Source: Pezicula radicicola (lineage: Eukaryota; Ascomycota; Leotiomycetes; Helotiales; Dermateaceae). From it: a stretch of 64,000 bases of DNA. Location of the stretch: positions 744,001-808,000 of the forward strand of contig PDUO01000010.1 of the NCBI GenBank assembly GCA_003008705.1. The letters run 5' to 3'. The stretch's first letter is position 1. Every line of letters begins with the position of its first letter. The notes beneath the pieces were generated by a model. That model saw nothing but the letters and a program-made list of their open reading frames with translations. It had not been told where the DNA came from and ran no database searches. The translations under genes and the position numbers were made by a program. This document shows, in pieces, positions 34,477 through 45,548 of the stretch.

Positions 34477-35713
34477 ATGTGGGCAAAGAGAGCCAAGACG
34501 CGCGCCTTCGTTGTTGCAGTAGGCCTCTTAGTCTCGGCTGGCCTTGTAGTTGGAGATTGCGAGTGTGGCTACTCGTCGCCTATTGGCAATGCAACTATTC
34601 CATATGTCTTCACGGATCTTCTCGAGTCGGACTTCGTCCACATCGCAAATATTTCCTTGGATACCGACTGGAGTCCGCAGTCATACAATGTCACTGCTGC
34701 TGATTCTCGCGGCCCTTACGGCACAGACTTCACCGTCACCAACGTGGTATCAAACCCTATTGCCAATTCTAGCGCCGTTTCGGGTCTTGGAAAATTAGGT
34801 GGAGATGCAGGACTTCAGATGATCGTTCAAGGAGGAATTCCCGCGGATGGATACGTGTCGACGTCAGAGATGGCTTCAGCGCGTACAGACATGCTTTGGG
34901 GAAGTTATCGAGCTGCAATGAAGTTGACTCCAGTTCCAGGTACTGTCAGTGCCTTCTTCTGGGTAAGTTAAGCGCTCAGTCACTCCGGCAAGTTTGCTAC
35001 AACGTGGACTAATTATCATCTGCCAACTGTAGTACTTCAACGACAGTCAGGAAATTGATATGGAATTTCTTTCTGAGCAATGGAATTTCCAAAATAATAC
35101 TTATCCAGTGAACTTGGTCCTCCAGTCTACAGCCTCCGTCGCACAAGGATATGATGCTCAGGACACTGGCAACTATGCCATTGCCAACCTACCCTTTAAT
35201 CCAACAACTGCTTTCCACGAATACCGCTTTGACTTCCTACCTGGAAATGTCATCTTCATGGCAGACGGTCAAGAGCTTGCCTACCTCAACACCTCCGCGG
35301 TTCCCACTACGTCTGGCCATCTGATTCTTAGACAATGGAGTAATGGAAATCCTCTCTGGTCTTCTGGTCCTCCTGCACAAGAAGCGCTCATGACTGTCAG
35401 TTATGTCAAGGCCTACTTCAACTCTTCGCTCGCTTCTCGTCAAGCCGATTGGGCATCTCGCTGCCGAAATGAAAGTGCACCAAATGCAATATGCCCTATT
35501 CCAGACCAGACTGTAGCTCCTGACCCGACTACATCCAGCAACGATAATTCTACAGACCCTTACTTCTTTAGTGGCCAACAAAATATGACTGACAATCAAA
35601 CCGTCTACGGCAAGAAGAGCGATAGTAGTATTGTTACAGCTAGGGATGCTTGGCCTGCTAGTTCTGTTATATTCATTTCGTCTCTTTCAGTGTTGGTGCT
35701 TATGCTGTTTTGA
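34477..35713 (+). CDS. GPI-anchored glycoside hydrolase family 16 wall enzyme
   Basis: Secreted beta-glucan-active enzyme of family GH16. Exons 34477-34962 and 35033-35713 give 388 residues. Residues 1-26 (MWAKRAKTRAFVVAVGLLVS and on) form a signal peptide. The active-site block is DSQEIDMEFLSEQW, fitting the GH16 pattern E-I-D-x-E with nucleophile and acid/base glutamates present. Supporting segments are GSYRAAMKLTPVPGTVSAFF and FHEYRFDFLPGNVIFMADG. Many N-glycosylation sequons follow. The C terminus is Ser/Thr/Asn-rich and ends in a hydrophobic stretch (SSVIFISSLSVLVLMLF), as in a GPI-attachment signal. It probably remodels or crosslinks wall glucan at the cell surface. The reading frame also extends to a GTG at 34468; the ATG at 34477 is used. 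Confidence 0.9.
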
Positions 35714-37002
35714 AGGAATCCTAATACCCATTGAGTATGATCTGGGTTGATGAAATTTTGCTTGTGGTCTTTTTGCATGTTCGGAGTCTGGGGGGAAAGG
35801 TACAAATGGAGCTTTGCGGCTACCTCAAATTTTGGGTCTGATTATTCAATTGCACATGTAATTAAGCCCTGCATTATTGCACATATACTCCTTAATCTTT
35901 AAATTAAACATGGTAACCACACATCTTATTTATTATTTGAAAGCAGATAAAAGTTCAATATTGTTGTGTCATCCATTGGTTGCTTCGAGTAACATGTGCA
36001 ATCAAAACAGATTATCTTTAAGGTTACCAGCATCTTCCTTTGCAACGAGTTTTCTATTCAAACTAACGCTACACGTATACCTTTTTTCCTAGAAAGAATT
36101 GTGGGAGAATACATGGAGTACAAACTGTAAACCGTTGACCATGAAGGCTGGTAAGACTATGGTCTATGACTTGAGCGTACTCTCTATGCCAAATTTTATA
36201 TTTTGGAGCTAGTACGATGGGACAAGGGTGACAAATGAGTTCGAGGAAGATTTAAAGGTTAGGGTAGAGCAGAGGATAGGAGTTCTCGATTGTAGCGAAA
36301 ACTAGGTGATGAAGTAGGAGTTGTAGTACGTCTGAATTTTTAGTATTGAGGAACCGATGATGTAGTTTGAGAAGATTTTTTGATCTTCTGAGAGAAGAGT
36401 TTTGAATGCTGCTGCTGCTTCTTGGGAGGAAGGATTAGTGATGTATGTATGTTGGTCGGTAAATCATATGTAAGGAGAGTACGCGGTAAGCTATTAAGGT
36501 TATTATTTATAGTAGGATGTAGGGTGTAGATTTCTGTTGATGGTGTTAAGGTAGGTAGGTGCTTTTGAAGTGAAGTTCTAGTTGTATAGTACTGTGCTTG
36601 TATGTAGTTGAATTAAGGGTTGTACTTTGTGTCTAGTTGTGGTTTTGTTTATATACTTGGTCTAGGTATTAAAAGTATAAATGGTTAAAAAACTCCAATA
36701 AGGATCTCTTCAAAAGAGAGAGCAAAGATAAAAGATGCTATTACAGCTGCTTATGTTCTGCACCAGTCGGCGGAAGTCTTCAATAACTTATAGCCCTTGC
36801 ATCTGTGTGCTTAGTATCAAGCTATCGAAATCGCCTGTTTAACTTAGCCAGATAGACTCTTACTGTTATTCTTTCTCTCTTTGATACAATTTTGGTATTA
36901 TTATTGGTAGCTTGATGTGGAAATTGAAATTGGGATACTAAATAAGTGAATATGCTATGAATATTAGGACTTTATGAGTGAGCTACTTACTAAGAGTGTC
37001 AC

Positions 37003-37056
37003 TTAAATGAAGAGAGCTATTCAAATCCAGCGAATTACTCAAATCCGGTGAATTAC
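37003..37056. repeat. 18-bp minisatellite, about 3 units
   Basis: TCAAATCCAGCGAATTAC (37021-37038) is followed directly by TCAAATCCGGTGAATTAC (37039-37056), 16 of 18 identical. A weaker unit precedes them. The unit matches that at 45866-45919. Confidence 0.75.
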
Positions 37057-37436
37057 TATGCCCTTATATTTTCCTCTTAAATAGTCACATGGCACTGGCC
37101 GCATCCTAGGTCTTAGTTTCCCATAGATTTTGAGATAGATTGTAGAAGGAAGGACCTTAGTGGAAGAATGAAAGACATACTACAGATTTTAGGCCTGGCG
37201 CTTATCCCAGAGCAGACCGATGACGTTGTTAAGCGAGCAGTTGGGACGTCATCAAACGAATGAGTATATTTTTCCAACCCCCAATCTAATTCCTGTGTCG
37301 CGTGTTTCTTGCAGCATTTAATATCAATATCATGTTATATAAGATCTAAGAAAAGAAAAAATATGGAGAAATGACTGATGAAAGCTCATTTCAAGATTAG
37401 ATCGTCCTTGGCATCCTCACTACACCTCAACCTCGC

Positions 37437-37608
37437 CTACAAAGCAGCCCAAACAAGAAATACCAGTAACCAACCAACGAATCTAGACCACCAATAAAAC
37501 CCAGTTCCGGAAAGCCACAGCACACACAGTTGGAAGATTGCGCGAACCACTCGACCAACCAAAGACCCTTGAGGATTGTTAGTGGCCAGGTTTCTGTCTT
37601 TCTGGTTT
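37437..37608 (-). other. possible exon of a small membrane protein
   Basis: A 57-codon minus-strand frame ends at TAG and is preceded by TTTCGTGCAG, a good 3' splice site. It reads WLNQKDRNLATNNPQGSLVG, then a long hydrophobic stretch with FQLCVLWLSGTGFYWWSRFV and WLLVFLVWAAL. It has no ATG of its own (the longer frame begins on GTG), so it needs an upstream exon that I could not place with matching phase. It may be real or chance. Confidence 0.25.
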
Positions 37609-37789
37609 AGCCACTGCACGAAATATGAGGGGCATAGACGTCAGCCTGCTGATCTGGGTTGATCTAGTGATCTAGTGACCCAGAGCAGTAGTAGTTCCAA
37701 TAAAGAAGCTCCTCATACCCACCTACCTAACCTACAACGCTCCTCCAAGAAATTATCTTTCGGACCTTCGACTTCAAATCGCAAGTCTG

Positions 37790-37816
37790 AACAATAACAA
37801 CAACAACAACAACAAC
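37790..37816 (+). repeat. CAA microsatellite in 5' leader
   Basis: An (AAC/CAA)n run ends about 30 bases before the ATG at 37847. Unstructured CAA leaders of this kind are common in fungal mRNAs. Confidence 0.75.
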
Positions 37817-37846
37817 GCAATTTAATAGCACAGTCTACCCTTCACA

Positions 37847-38565
37847 ATGGATACCATAAACAACTTCGCTAATTCTGCATCCAAAGCGTTATGGGGAGGT
37901 CACTCAAACAAGGAAACTGCTGAGGCTGCGAAGACAGGTGAAGAGCCTGTCTCGGGAACTACAGGTAATGTCGTGGCAGGAGAGCCCTATGATGCTGGAA
38001 ACCTAGGTAGGAGCACTTTCTTCTCGAAAGCCTCCTACCACAGCCTCTGACAACCCAAATAGATTCAACAAACACCGAAAAGACAGTGCCCACAGTCAAC
38101 ACAAGCGACACACCAGCAGAGATCCTCGACTCAACCCACATCACACCACTCAAACCCGCAGAAGAGAAAACTGCTGAAGAAGAAAAGGCCGAGGACATGG
38201 GAACCAGCACAAGCAAACCAGCTATATCCGAGACGAAAACCGCTGTCTCAGTTCCAAAAGAGGGCGATGGAAGTCATACTGCAGCAACGAGCTCTTCTAC
38301 ACCAGCTCCATTGGCTGGTCAAGCTGAAACCACAAGCGCAGGCAAGGAAAGTGCTACTGCTACAAAAGAAGAACCATCTCTCACAGCACCAGCTGCCGAC
38401 CCTGTACCAATCGATACCCCCAGGAAGTCCACTACCAATGGGAGTGGTTCTGATGAAAAGAGTCCTGGCAAGCTTGATAAGGTGAAGGAGAAAGCGAAGG
38501 AGGGAATACAGAAGATGAAGAGTAAGCTCAGTAAGGATAAGAGTTCGGATAAGCCTTCGAGCTAG
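37847..38565 (+). CDS. conserved disordered fungal protein, Ser/Thr/Lys-rich
   Basis: Exons 37847-38006 and 38063-38565 join in phase to 220 residues. The N terminus (MDTINNFANSASKALWGGHS, then EEPVSGTTGN and GEPYDAGNL) resembles a small conserved motif that recurs at the start of many otherwise disordered Pezizomycotina proteins. The rest is Thr/Ser/Ala/Lys/Glu-rich and predicted by eye to be unfolded. The end is basic (KLDKVKEKAKEGIQKMKSKL). No enzyme motif, signal peptide or membrane segment is present. Stress-related roles have been suggested for such proteins, but nothing in this sequence fixes a function. Confidence 0.75.
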
Positions 38566-40609
38566 ATCGAATGATTATGGTCTCCTGGTCATTATGAGGG
38601 ATGGGGGACGAGCATTACTTGTTCATTGGGGGTGTTATATCCGGCCTTTGTATTACTGTTGCGATTGGGAATTGCGATTGGGGAATGGGATGGGATGGGA
38701 TATGAAGTTCATGGCCTCTGGCGTGGAGGATAGATAATTGTATTCAATGAAGAGACGATACCCCGTACTGAAAATCATACCTCTTGAGCTGAGTGCTGAG
38801 TGCAATAGTGTTGATTCTACTTGATCTGAGCAACTTACTTGCTTTGAGTTACCTACTTAACTTGAGCTACTTACTTCATTTGAGTAACTTAACTTGTCCA
38901 CACTTTCCATCGACTAACTAATTGTGATCCCAAACCTCAGAATCCCAATAATAAATCCATGGTAGCTTTACGTCCAGAAGAGAACCACAAAGCTCATCTC
39001 AGGACACTATCTAAGACGGTCAGTCAATATAGAAAGAAAGAAAAAAATAACTATATATATGTTATTAGTGTTTAAAGTAAGTATTATTCTAATCTAGAAA
39101 CTCATTTAACTTAATAAACTAACTTAACTTAAGTAACGTAACTTGATTTTAATAAAGACAGGGTAGAGTAGATAGTTAAGTCAGTAGAGTAAGAAACTAC
39201 AACTAACTTTAATGTTATAGTTATTCAGAAGCGAGGGTACAGTAAATATTATTTGTCTAAGAGTCTAAAAGAAAGGGGATATACTATAGTATTAAAACTT
39301 CTTGTTCTCAGTGGTATATAACCTAACCAACCATTTAGAATTATTATTCCTTACCTACCTATTCTAGATATATATCCACTATTGTTTCTACAGAGAGGAG
39401 AAGTATTAAATTCCTCTATTATCTCCTATATAGTATAGGACCATATTCGACATAGATGATATATAAGCTTAATTTTAAACATTAAGTATATACTACTTCC
39501 TATGTATTTGTGTATATCTACAGGGAAATTTAAGCCTCTGTTAGCTTTAAAGCAATAAAATCATATAAAAAAGTGAAAGTGTATAGCTATAGAGTAGGAA
39601 GTATATATAATCGCACGTACATTTAGGCAGACTGATAGCATTGGTAGTAAGTGTCGTTAGTTAGCGATAGGCACGCGTTAGCTCACTATACCATGTAGGA
39701 GATACCTCACCTTATCTTACGCTAAAATATAAGTAGGTACCTAACCTAACTTTAAATCTTTAACATTATCTCTCTTCTTACTAAAGTAGTATATCTACCC
39801 CCTACAATTATCCTGTGACCTATGCTTAACATAGAAACACACCTTAAATTCTACTTATATAGTAATTATACTAGGTATAGATTACTACTACGAATAGCCA
39901 CAAGAGAGTAGTAGGGGATATATTACTACTTCTTAAATTAGGGGGTTTTTAAGTATTGTATGTATACTTGTCTCACATATTCCGAAGAGACTCTTCTTGA
40001 CTTATAGTGGAGACTAGTGCCTTGGTTTGGATTGTTTAGTAAGGTAATTAATTACTTGAACATAGTAGATGAGTAGAATTAAATAGAGGAAAAAGAACTA
40101 GTCAGCTTAAGTTGACAGCAAGACATGTCCATATGTCTCTTTTATTAGGTTGTGATGTGCTTTCACATAGGAGAGAATTTTATTCACTGATTAGCTTCAT
40201 AAGGAAAACCTGACATTAAGAATTCAAGCTAGAAACTACGACTTCATGCTGGATAATCTAGTATATTCACACCATCCAAACCAATACCACTTCCAATCAT
40301 GTATAATTATATAGATGTTCAATAAAGTATAACATTATCTTATCTAATATCATCTGCCCTGGGCAGTAGCAAATATACATGAACTATCATATATATCTGT
40401 AATCATCATACAGCCACCTGATCAACACCGTTGCTATGCTGCCTATCCCAAAACCAAGCTTACACCTGACTGCTCCAAAAACCCGCCAGCTTTTTACATA
40501 TCATACACGCCCATCGGCCGTAAAATCCACAAAAGAAAACTACAAAAATCAAGTACAGAATGTACAGAGTGAGATTAATCTTCTCGAACAATCATACATG
40601 GCTGGTGCA
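38566..40609. other. gene-free, AT-rich interval
   Basis: 2 kb between convergent genes. 38960-40400 is AT/TA-rich with dense stops in all frames. It contains the clearest 18-bp tandem array (38826-38897) and a similar short stretch near 39105-39150. No transposon coding remnant could be read. Confidence 0.6.
38808..38897. repeat. 18-bp minisatellite, 4-5 units
   Basis: Successive 18-base units are CTGAGCAACTTACTTGCT, TTGAGTTACCTACTTAAC, TTGAGCTACTTACTTCAT and TTGAGTAACTTAACTTGT, with a weaker unit before them (38808-38825). On the reverse strand the unit aligns with those at 37.0 and 45.9 kb. Confidence 0.8.
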
Positions 40610-43600
40610 TTACCATCTAGCTCCAGTCGTCGGTCGTGCCTTGGGAACAGCAAGCCTATCAAAACCCCAGCTCTTATTATATCTGGACGCCTGATAATCG
40701 GTAAAGAGTTTACCATAATCAACTGGCTCTTCTGGTAGATCTGGATAAGCCTCATATCGTAAAACCTCCTTCTTGGGGTACGAGGATGTTCGTTTTCGGG
40801 GTGCTGGGGTGTCGGGCTTATTAAGTTTGCTGTGCTCCTTGATAATGTCCCGTAACTCTTTGTCATCAGCTGTAATTTGTGCTCTGAGAAAATGTATATC
40901 GGAGGTCTTTTCAAGGCCTTCCATTACGGGCTGGCGGTAAGTGTACTGGATGCCTTGTAGATTTGGCGCATCAGTGGGGACAATGGAGGTGTCGAGTTGT
41001 GATGACGATCCTTTGCTAAGGAGGGTGTATATGTCGAGGGACTCGCCGTGGGGAATCTTGTCTGGGTGAGATGGAGTGACGCAGTCCATGTCGACTTCCT
41101 TTCGGAGGACGTGGTCAATGTCTACGGCGGAGAAGTATGCGCAGGACTGTGGAAGATCGTTGATCCCCACCTGCTGTGCGAACATGGCACGGGTCCAAAG
41201 GTTTGAGACTTGCAAGGCCATCGCGGCCCGGTACTTGTCTTCATTGCGAACCAAATATCTAATCTCATCATGAACCGTAATCGCAAGACGCGCATCGATG
41301 TTAAAGCGGCGGATCAAGTAGTCCATAGAAATAATGAGAAGATGAAGATAGTCAACTCCGGATGACTGAATAGCCCAGTTAATCCTCGATGTCATGAAAC
41401 CTCCGGCATTGACGAAACGACTCATCAGGGCTTCGGTAATACCAGCTCCAAGTACTGGCGTTCGTGGGCGTTCCTGCTCTGCAAACTCTTCGAGTTTATT
41501 GAACACAAAGCTTTCAGTTCCACCACGCCAGAACGGTCGCTTGTGAAGGCTCTTCCTATTTGTCTTGGTTCCCTTCGTAGCTTTGTACAGGTTGCCGGCG
41601 GTTGTGGTGGTTTCAGCTTCCGAGAGTCCAGGATTAAATTGCCTGAGAAGAGTCGAAGCAAACTTTAATCCAGCTCCATAGATTCGACCATAATTAAACA
41701 CCTTCGCATCATTCCTGGTGATGCCTAAAATACCTGCCGTCCTGGAATGGAGGTCAGTGCTCGCAGCCTTGGTACCCTCCAAAGTCATGAATCCAACTGC
41801 ATTGCCTCCATGGATCTTGAACTGCGCATCGCCAACAAGACTAGCGATCCAAAGTTCCTCAGAGTCCACATCTGCACCAACAAAGCAATACCCTGGTGGT
41901 GCCTTCACCATTGATTTGAGCTCCGAACCAACACGATTCTTCTTGGCGTTGCTTGCAGTAAGCCAGGTGTTCTCCACGGCTCGTCGAGTCACTGTGCCCA
42001 TAGGAATGACCTGTGGCAAAATATACCCAATCTCCGACGATTCTGAACTTCCTTTGGCTGGCCCGTTTGCACCGTCTGATTCATACACGGCCATTTGTGA
42101 CATGATACGATCTCTGGCACTGATCCAATAGGAACAGGAAGCATTCATCTCCAAAGCTTCTTTTGCATATGTGTACTCCGAAGAAAGTATTCCTTTCTCA
42201 AAGTATGACATGTAGCTCTTTGCAAGGGGATTAGCGCAGCGTGCAGCCGGGCCATCCTTGTGTGGCACCTTGAAATAAGCCCCTGCTGTATCATCTCTCA
42301 ATGCCATATCTTTTTGCTCAAATGCAGTACATTCTTGTAGCGACTTCTCCGCATATGTATGCGCTTCCTCGAGAGGAACTCTGAATGTCCAGCCATACTT
42401 ATCAGACCAGACCAAAGGATGTCCTTCCCAAGATAATCGGAGCAGCAAAGGAGCGATCCGAGTACGAACGGACAAACCAATATCAGCACCGGTTTTTGCA
42501 AAGAGATCTTTGTACCACTGCGGCATTCCCGGCATCTTTTGTCGCGCAGCTGGTCGAGGAGGATCATTCTTCTTCTTGCCCTTCACCATTCTTATTTCTT
42601 GGCCGGACCAATCCAATTGCCGAAGCCAAGGGTCATTGCTCCATTTTTCCGTATCCCCCTTTATCTCCAACGCCTTCTCGGTTAGTGAGATGAGGCGGTC
42701 CTGGACAGCGTCTGACAACTTGTGGTAGGTGGCTTCTGCATTCGCAATATACGATTCCCAGGATTTGTCAACGGGTAGAATAACAGAGGATAGATGGCGT
42801 AAGGCTGCAAAGCTGACAGGATGTGGACATGTCATGAGAAAGTTCTGGAAGACGATTTTATAGACTCGGTGTGTAACATCCACATCTGCAGCGCAATAGT
42901 CTAGAAGTTCGTCGAGTTTCTCTCGCACGCCAGCACGATCCAACTGACCGAAATGATCTCTTTGAGCCTTATCAATTGAGATATCCAGATGGAACTTTGC
43001 AACATCTCGTAGTGAATTGACAGAACTTCGGCCTACCCATAATTCTTCCTCTTCCTCTGTGAGTGATTTGTTGCCAAGCAGATTTGCTAGCTCGGCATTG
43101 TCTGTCTCTCCAGCAATCTTATCCCGCAATTCCCGATTCTTCCTATGCTTCATCCAGGTTGGTCTCTGACGAGAGCACATTCCATTGACAGCCACATGTA
43201 GGGACATTGTATCCAGGAAGCTATTTTTTGACTGCTTAATATCGTACTCTTCTGCTACCCGAGCCCTATCATAGCCAATGTTGTGTCCTACAATAATCCG
43301 GGCCTGGTCTGGGTCTCCCAAGGGTATAAGATGGCGGTCGTTTTCCGATTCTCCAAGCAACCAAGGCGACAACCAAGCATACCAATTCGTCGGACTAACA
43401 GCACATGCCATTACCGCGAAAGAACTCTCCTTCCACATAACCTCCGTATCGAAACACAGCATCGTCTCCTGCGGCGCATCTATGGCTTCTGTTCGTCCAT
43501 CAGGATAGTATTTTGTCCATCCACTTTTCTGCACCCATTTTCGTGGCCTTGGAGGAGGATTGGCTCTTGTAAACTGTTTGGCGTATCCCAGGTAGGGCTC

Positions 43601-44071
43601 ACCGGCATCTACGCCGAGTTTGTAGAAATGCTCATCGAGTGTTTGCCCTTGAAGCTCGGGCAGGTCAAATGATATCGGTGGCGCATTGTCTGTATTCTTC
43701 CCAAGTAGTTCATGTCGTCGCAGGTGGTCTTTGGCAAGTTCGACCAGCTCTTGTGGTGCAGGCGGGGTAGCTACAGGGAAAATCTGGGAGTGAACATGGC
43801 TACTGAGTTGCTGTACCCCTATTTCATTGAACCTAGCCTTTGAATCATCTACAACAGTGTCAGATTTTTCATCTCCACGGCAAAATAGGCCCTGCTTACT
43901 CGACAGAGGATTTGCAGCTGCAGAGTCATCGGGAATGGCAGCATGACCCGTGGAGGATTGCCATCGAATCGAGGCCCCTAATGGCTGACGGCGATGCGCC
44001 CGATGCTTTGCAAGGCGAACAAAGGCTGCGCAAGGCCTACTCGAGCGACCAGCGCGTATTGAAAGAAGCAT
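40610..44071 (-). CDS. MIP1: mitochondrial DNA polymerase gamma, catalytic subunit
   Basis: Replicates and proofreads mitochondrial DNA. One uninterrupted exon of 1153 residues. The Arg/Ser-rich N terminus (MLLSIRAGRSSRPCAAFVRL) is a mitochondrial presequence. The 3'-5' exonuclease motifs are present: LCFDTEVMW (Exo I, Asp and Glu kept), IVGHNIGYDRARV (Exo II) and YCAADVDVTHRVY (Exo III). Family A polymerase motifs are also complete: FVGADVDSEELWIASLVGDA (motif A), NDAKVFNYGRIYGAGLKFAS (motif B) and ITVHDEIRYLVRNEDKYRA (motif C, with the HDE triad). It carries a C-terminal extension beyond motif C, as fungal Mip1 proteins do. Its 5' end faces the Slx8-type ligase gene, and its 3' end faces the AT-rich interval. 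Confidence 0.97.
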   Translation of the reverse strand: MLLSIRAGRSSRPCAAFVRLAKHRAHRRQPLGASIRWQSSTGHAAIPDDSAAANPLSSKQGLFCRGDEKSDTVVDDSKARFNEIGVQQLSSHVHSQIFPVATPPAPQELVELAKDHLRRHELLGKNTDNAPPISFDLPELQGQTLDEHFYKLGVDAGEPYLGYAKQFTRANPPPRPRKWVQKSGWTKYYPDGRTEAIDAPQETMLCFDTEVMWKESSFAVMACAVSPTNWYAWLSPWLLGESENDRHLIPLGDPDQARIIVGHNIGYDRARVAEEYDIKQSKNSFLDTMSLHVAVNGMCSRQRPTWMKHRKNRELRDKIAGETDNAELANLLGNKSLTEEEEELWVGRSSVNSLRDVAKFHLDISIDKAQRDHFGQLDRAGVREKLDELLDYCAADVDVTHRVYKIVFQNFLMTCPHPVSFAALRHLSSVILPVDKSWESYIANAEATYHKLSDAVQDRLISLTEKALEIKGDTEKWSNDPWLRQLDWSGQEIRMVKGKKKNDPPRPAARQKMPGMPQWYKDLFAKTGADIGLSVRTRIAPLLLRLSWEGHPLVWSDKYGWTFRVPLEEAHTYAEKSLQECTAFEQKDMALRDDTAGAYFKVPHKDGPAARCANPLAKSYMSYFEKGILSSEYTYAKEALEMNASCSYWISARDRIMSQMAVYESDGANGPAKGSSESSEIGYILPQVIPMGTVTRRAVENTWLTASNAKKNRVGSELKSMVKAPPGYCFVGADVDSEELWIASLVGDAQFKIHGGNAVGFMTLEGTKAASTDLHSRTAGILGITRNDAKVFNYGRIYGAGLKFASTLLRQFNPGLSEAETTTTAGNLYKATKGTKTNRKSLHKRPFWRGGTESFVFNKLEEFAEQERPRTPVLGAGITEALMSRFVNAGGFMTSRINWAIQSSGVDYLHLLIISMDYLIRRFNIDARLAITVHDEIRYLVRNEDKYRAAMALQVSNLWTRAMFAQQVGINDLPQSCAYFSAVDIDHVLRKEVDMDCVTPSHPDKIPHGESLDIYTLLSKGSSSQLDTSIVPTDAPNLQGIQYTYRQPVMEGLEKTSDIHFLRAQITADDKELRDIIKEHSKLNKPDTPAPRKRTSSYPKKEVLRYEAYPDLPEEPVDYGKLFTDYQASRYNKSWGFDRLAVPKARPTTGARW

Positions 44072-44534
44072 GCTATGAACGGCGATGAAGATGTAGTATT
44101 AAAGCATTGCAATGACTTCCAGGCATTTCGTGAATAGAAGAAAGCCGTTGTCGTTGTCGGGTGGTAGTTTCGTGACGTTCACCTCTCAGCCCAAAATTTA
44201 GTGCCCCCCTGTCCTAACTCCGTACCAAGTACCAGACCCAGACCAGCAGAGAAGGAAGAACCACACGCTAAGCGGCGATTGCCAACGATAGGGCTTATCG
44301 CCGAAAGTGGCAACGGAGGGCCGAAGGTTGTGTGCGGGTGCGGGTGCGGGTGGTGGTGTGTGTTGGTGTTCGGTGGTGTTGGACCGGTCGTAAATGAATT
44401 TATAACCTCATTTGCGCTTTCCTTTTTTCTGGCCATTGCCCCTTTCTCCACCGGCGAACTAGGGGAGGGCGTGAAGGTGAGAAGATTTGCAGCAACACTT
44501 TCGACTTCAAATCACCGCCGTGCTGCACATTGCA
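44072..44534. promoter_or_regulatory. divergent promoter, MIP1 / STUbL gene
   Basis: 463 bases between two outward-reading genes. A GTGCGG triplicate lies at about 44332-44352. Nothing else stands out. Confidence 0.55.
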
Positions 44535-45548
44535 ATGTCCTCACGCTTCTCAGGCTTCTCAGGCTTCTCGAATGTGCCCTTCAACGACTCCAATTCGCCG
44601 CTGCCTTCTCCGTCCTCAGGCAATGCGAATGCAAATGCTAATAACGGCAATGCGAACAATGCGAACAACGCGCACAACGCTTCTGCCTACGAACCCTCGC
44701 CTTGGGCCCAGAATGGCTTTCCAAACTTCGACACCCTTTCCCCAGAATTTCCAGACAACTGGGATTTCAGTGATCCCTTTGGCGACGATTCACTCTTCGT
44801 GCCTGAAGCCTCTACATCGTACTTACAAGCACAAACAAGACGACAAACGCCGCCCTCGAACCAACCAGGAAGGCGAGCTCGGAATATATTAAATACACCT
44901 GACCCCTTTGCGGAGTTCTTCGAATATCTAGGCTCAGAACCGCCCAACACAACAAGTAACTCGAGTTGCATCGACCTCACGGAGAACGACCCGATTGTCG
45001 ATCTCACAGATTCTCCAGACATGGCTCCCAACAGAAAGCGAAAGAGAGAATCCACCACGGCAGAACCGTCTACCAAGAAAGCACCACGTCGAGGATCAAC
45101 CAGTTCGAAGAAAAGCAAGACAGAGGTTGTCGATCTTGAGGATGTCGAGGCGCAAGAATTGGAGGCGAAACAACAGGCTGAGATGGTCAAGCAACAGAAT
45201 CAAGATGATGCAACACGACCCGTCAAGCTTGCTGAATTCCAGTGCATCATCTGCTTGGATAATCCTACTGATCTAACCGTGACGCATTGTGGTAAGTGAA
45301 CTCCTTTGCGTTACCACCTTCACTGCTAATCATTGACAGGACATCTCTTCTGTTCTGAGTGTCTGCACGAGGCACTCCACGCTGGAAATAATGAGAAGAA
45401 ATCTTGTCCAGTCTGCCGAACGACAGTAAACACAAACTTGACTGGCAGAGGACCGGATAGGAAACAACCAAAGAACGGCTTCTTCCATCTTGAGATGAAG
45501 TTAATGACGGCGAATCGGAAGGGAAAGATGCCACAGGGCAGGGTATAG
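44535..45548 (+). CDS. slx8: SUMO-targeted RING ubiquitin ligase (Slx8/RNF4 type)
   Basis: E3 ligase that recognises SUMO-modified proteins and ubiquitinates them, acting in genome maintenance. Exons 44535-45291 and 45340-45548 give 321 residues. The N terminus is Asn/Ala/Ser-rich low complexity (NANANNGNANNANNAHN). SUMO-interaction motifs follow: SCIDLTENDPIVDLTDSP, two cores of the I/V-D-L-T type, and later EVVDLEDVE. A basic nuclear-localisation stretch (NRKRKRE) lies between them. The C-terminal C3HC4 RING reads CIICLDNPTDLTVTHCGHLF, then CSECLHEAL and CPVC, with all eight ligands present; the intron splits the HCGH block. SIMs plus a C-terminal RING is the Slx8/RNF4 layout. The frame extends to 44487, but the ATG at 44535 is in better context. 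Confidence 0.85.

Larger units (their letters stand above)
35714..37846. other. gene-free, AT-rich interval
   Basis: 2.1 kb. 35850-37340 is AT-rich, with stops in all frames. It holds an 18-bp tandem repeat at 37003-37056 and, near the right end, a possible short minus-strand exon (37437-37608). A CAA-repeat leader precedes the next gene. Confidence 0.6.
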
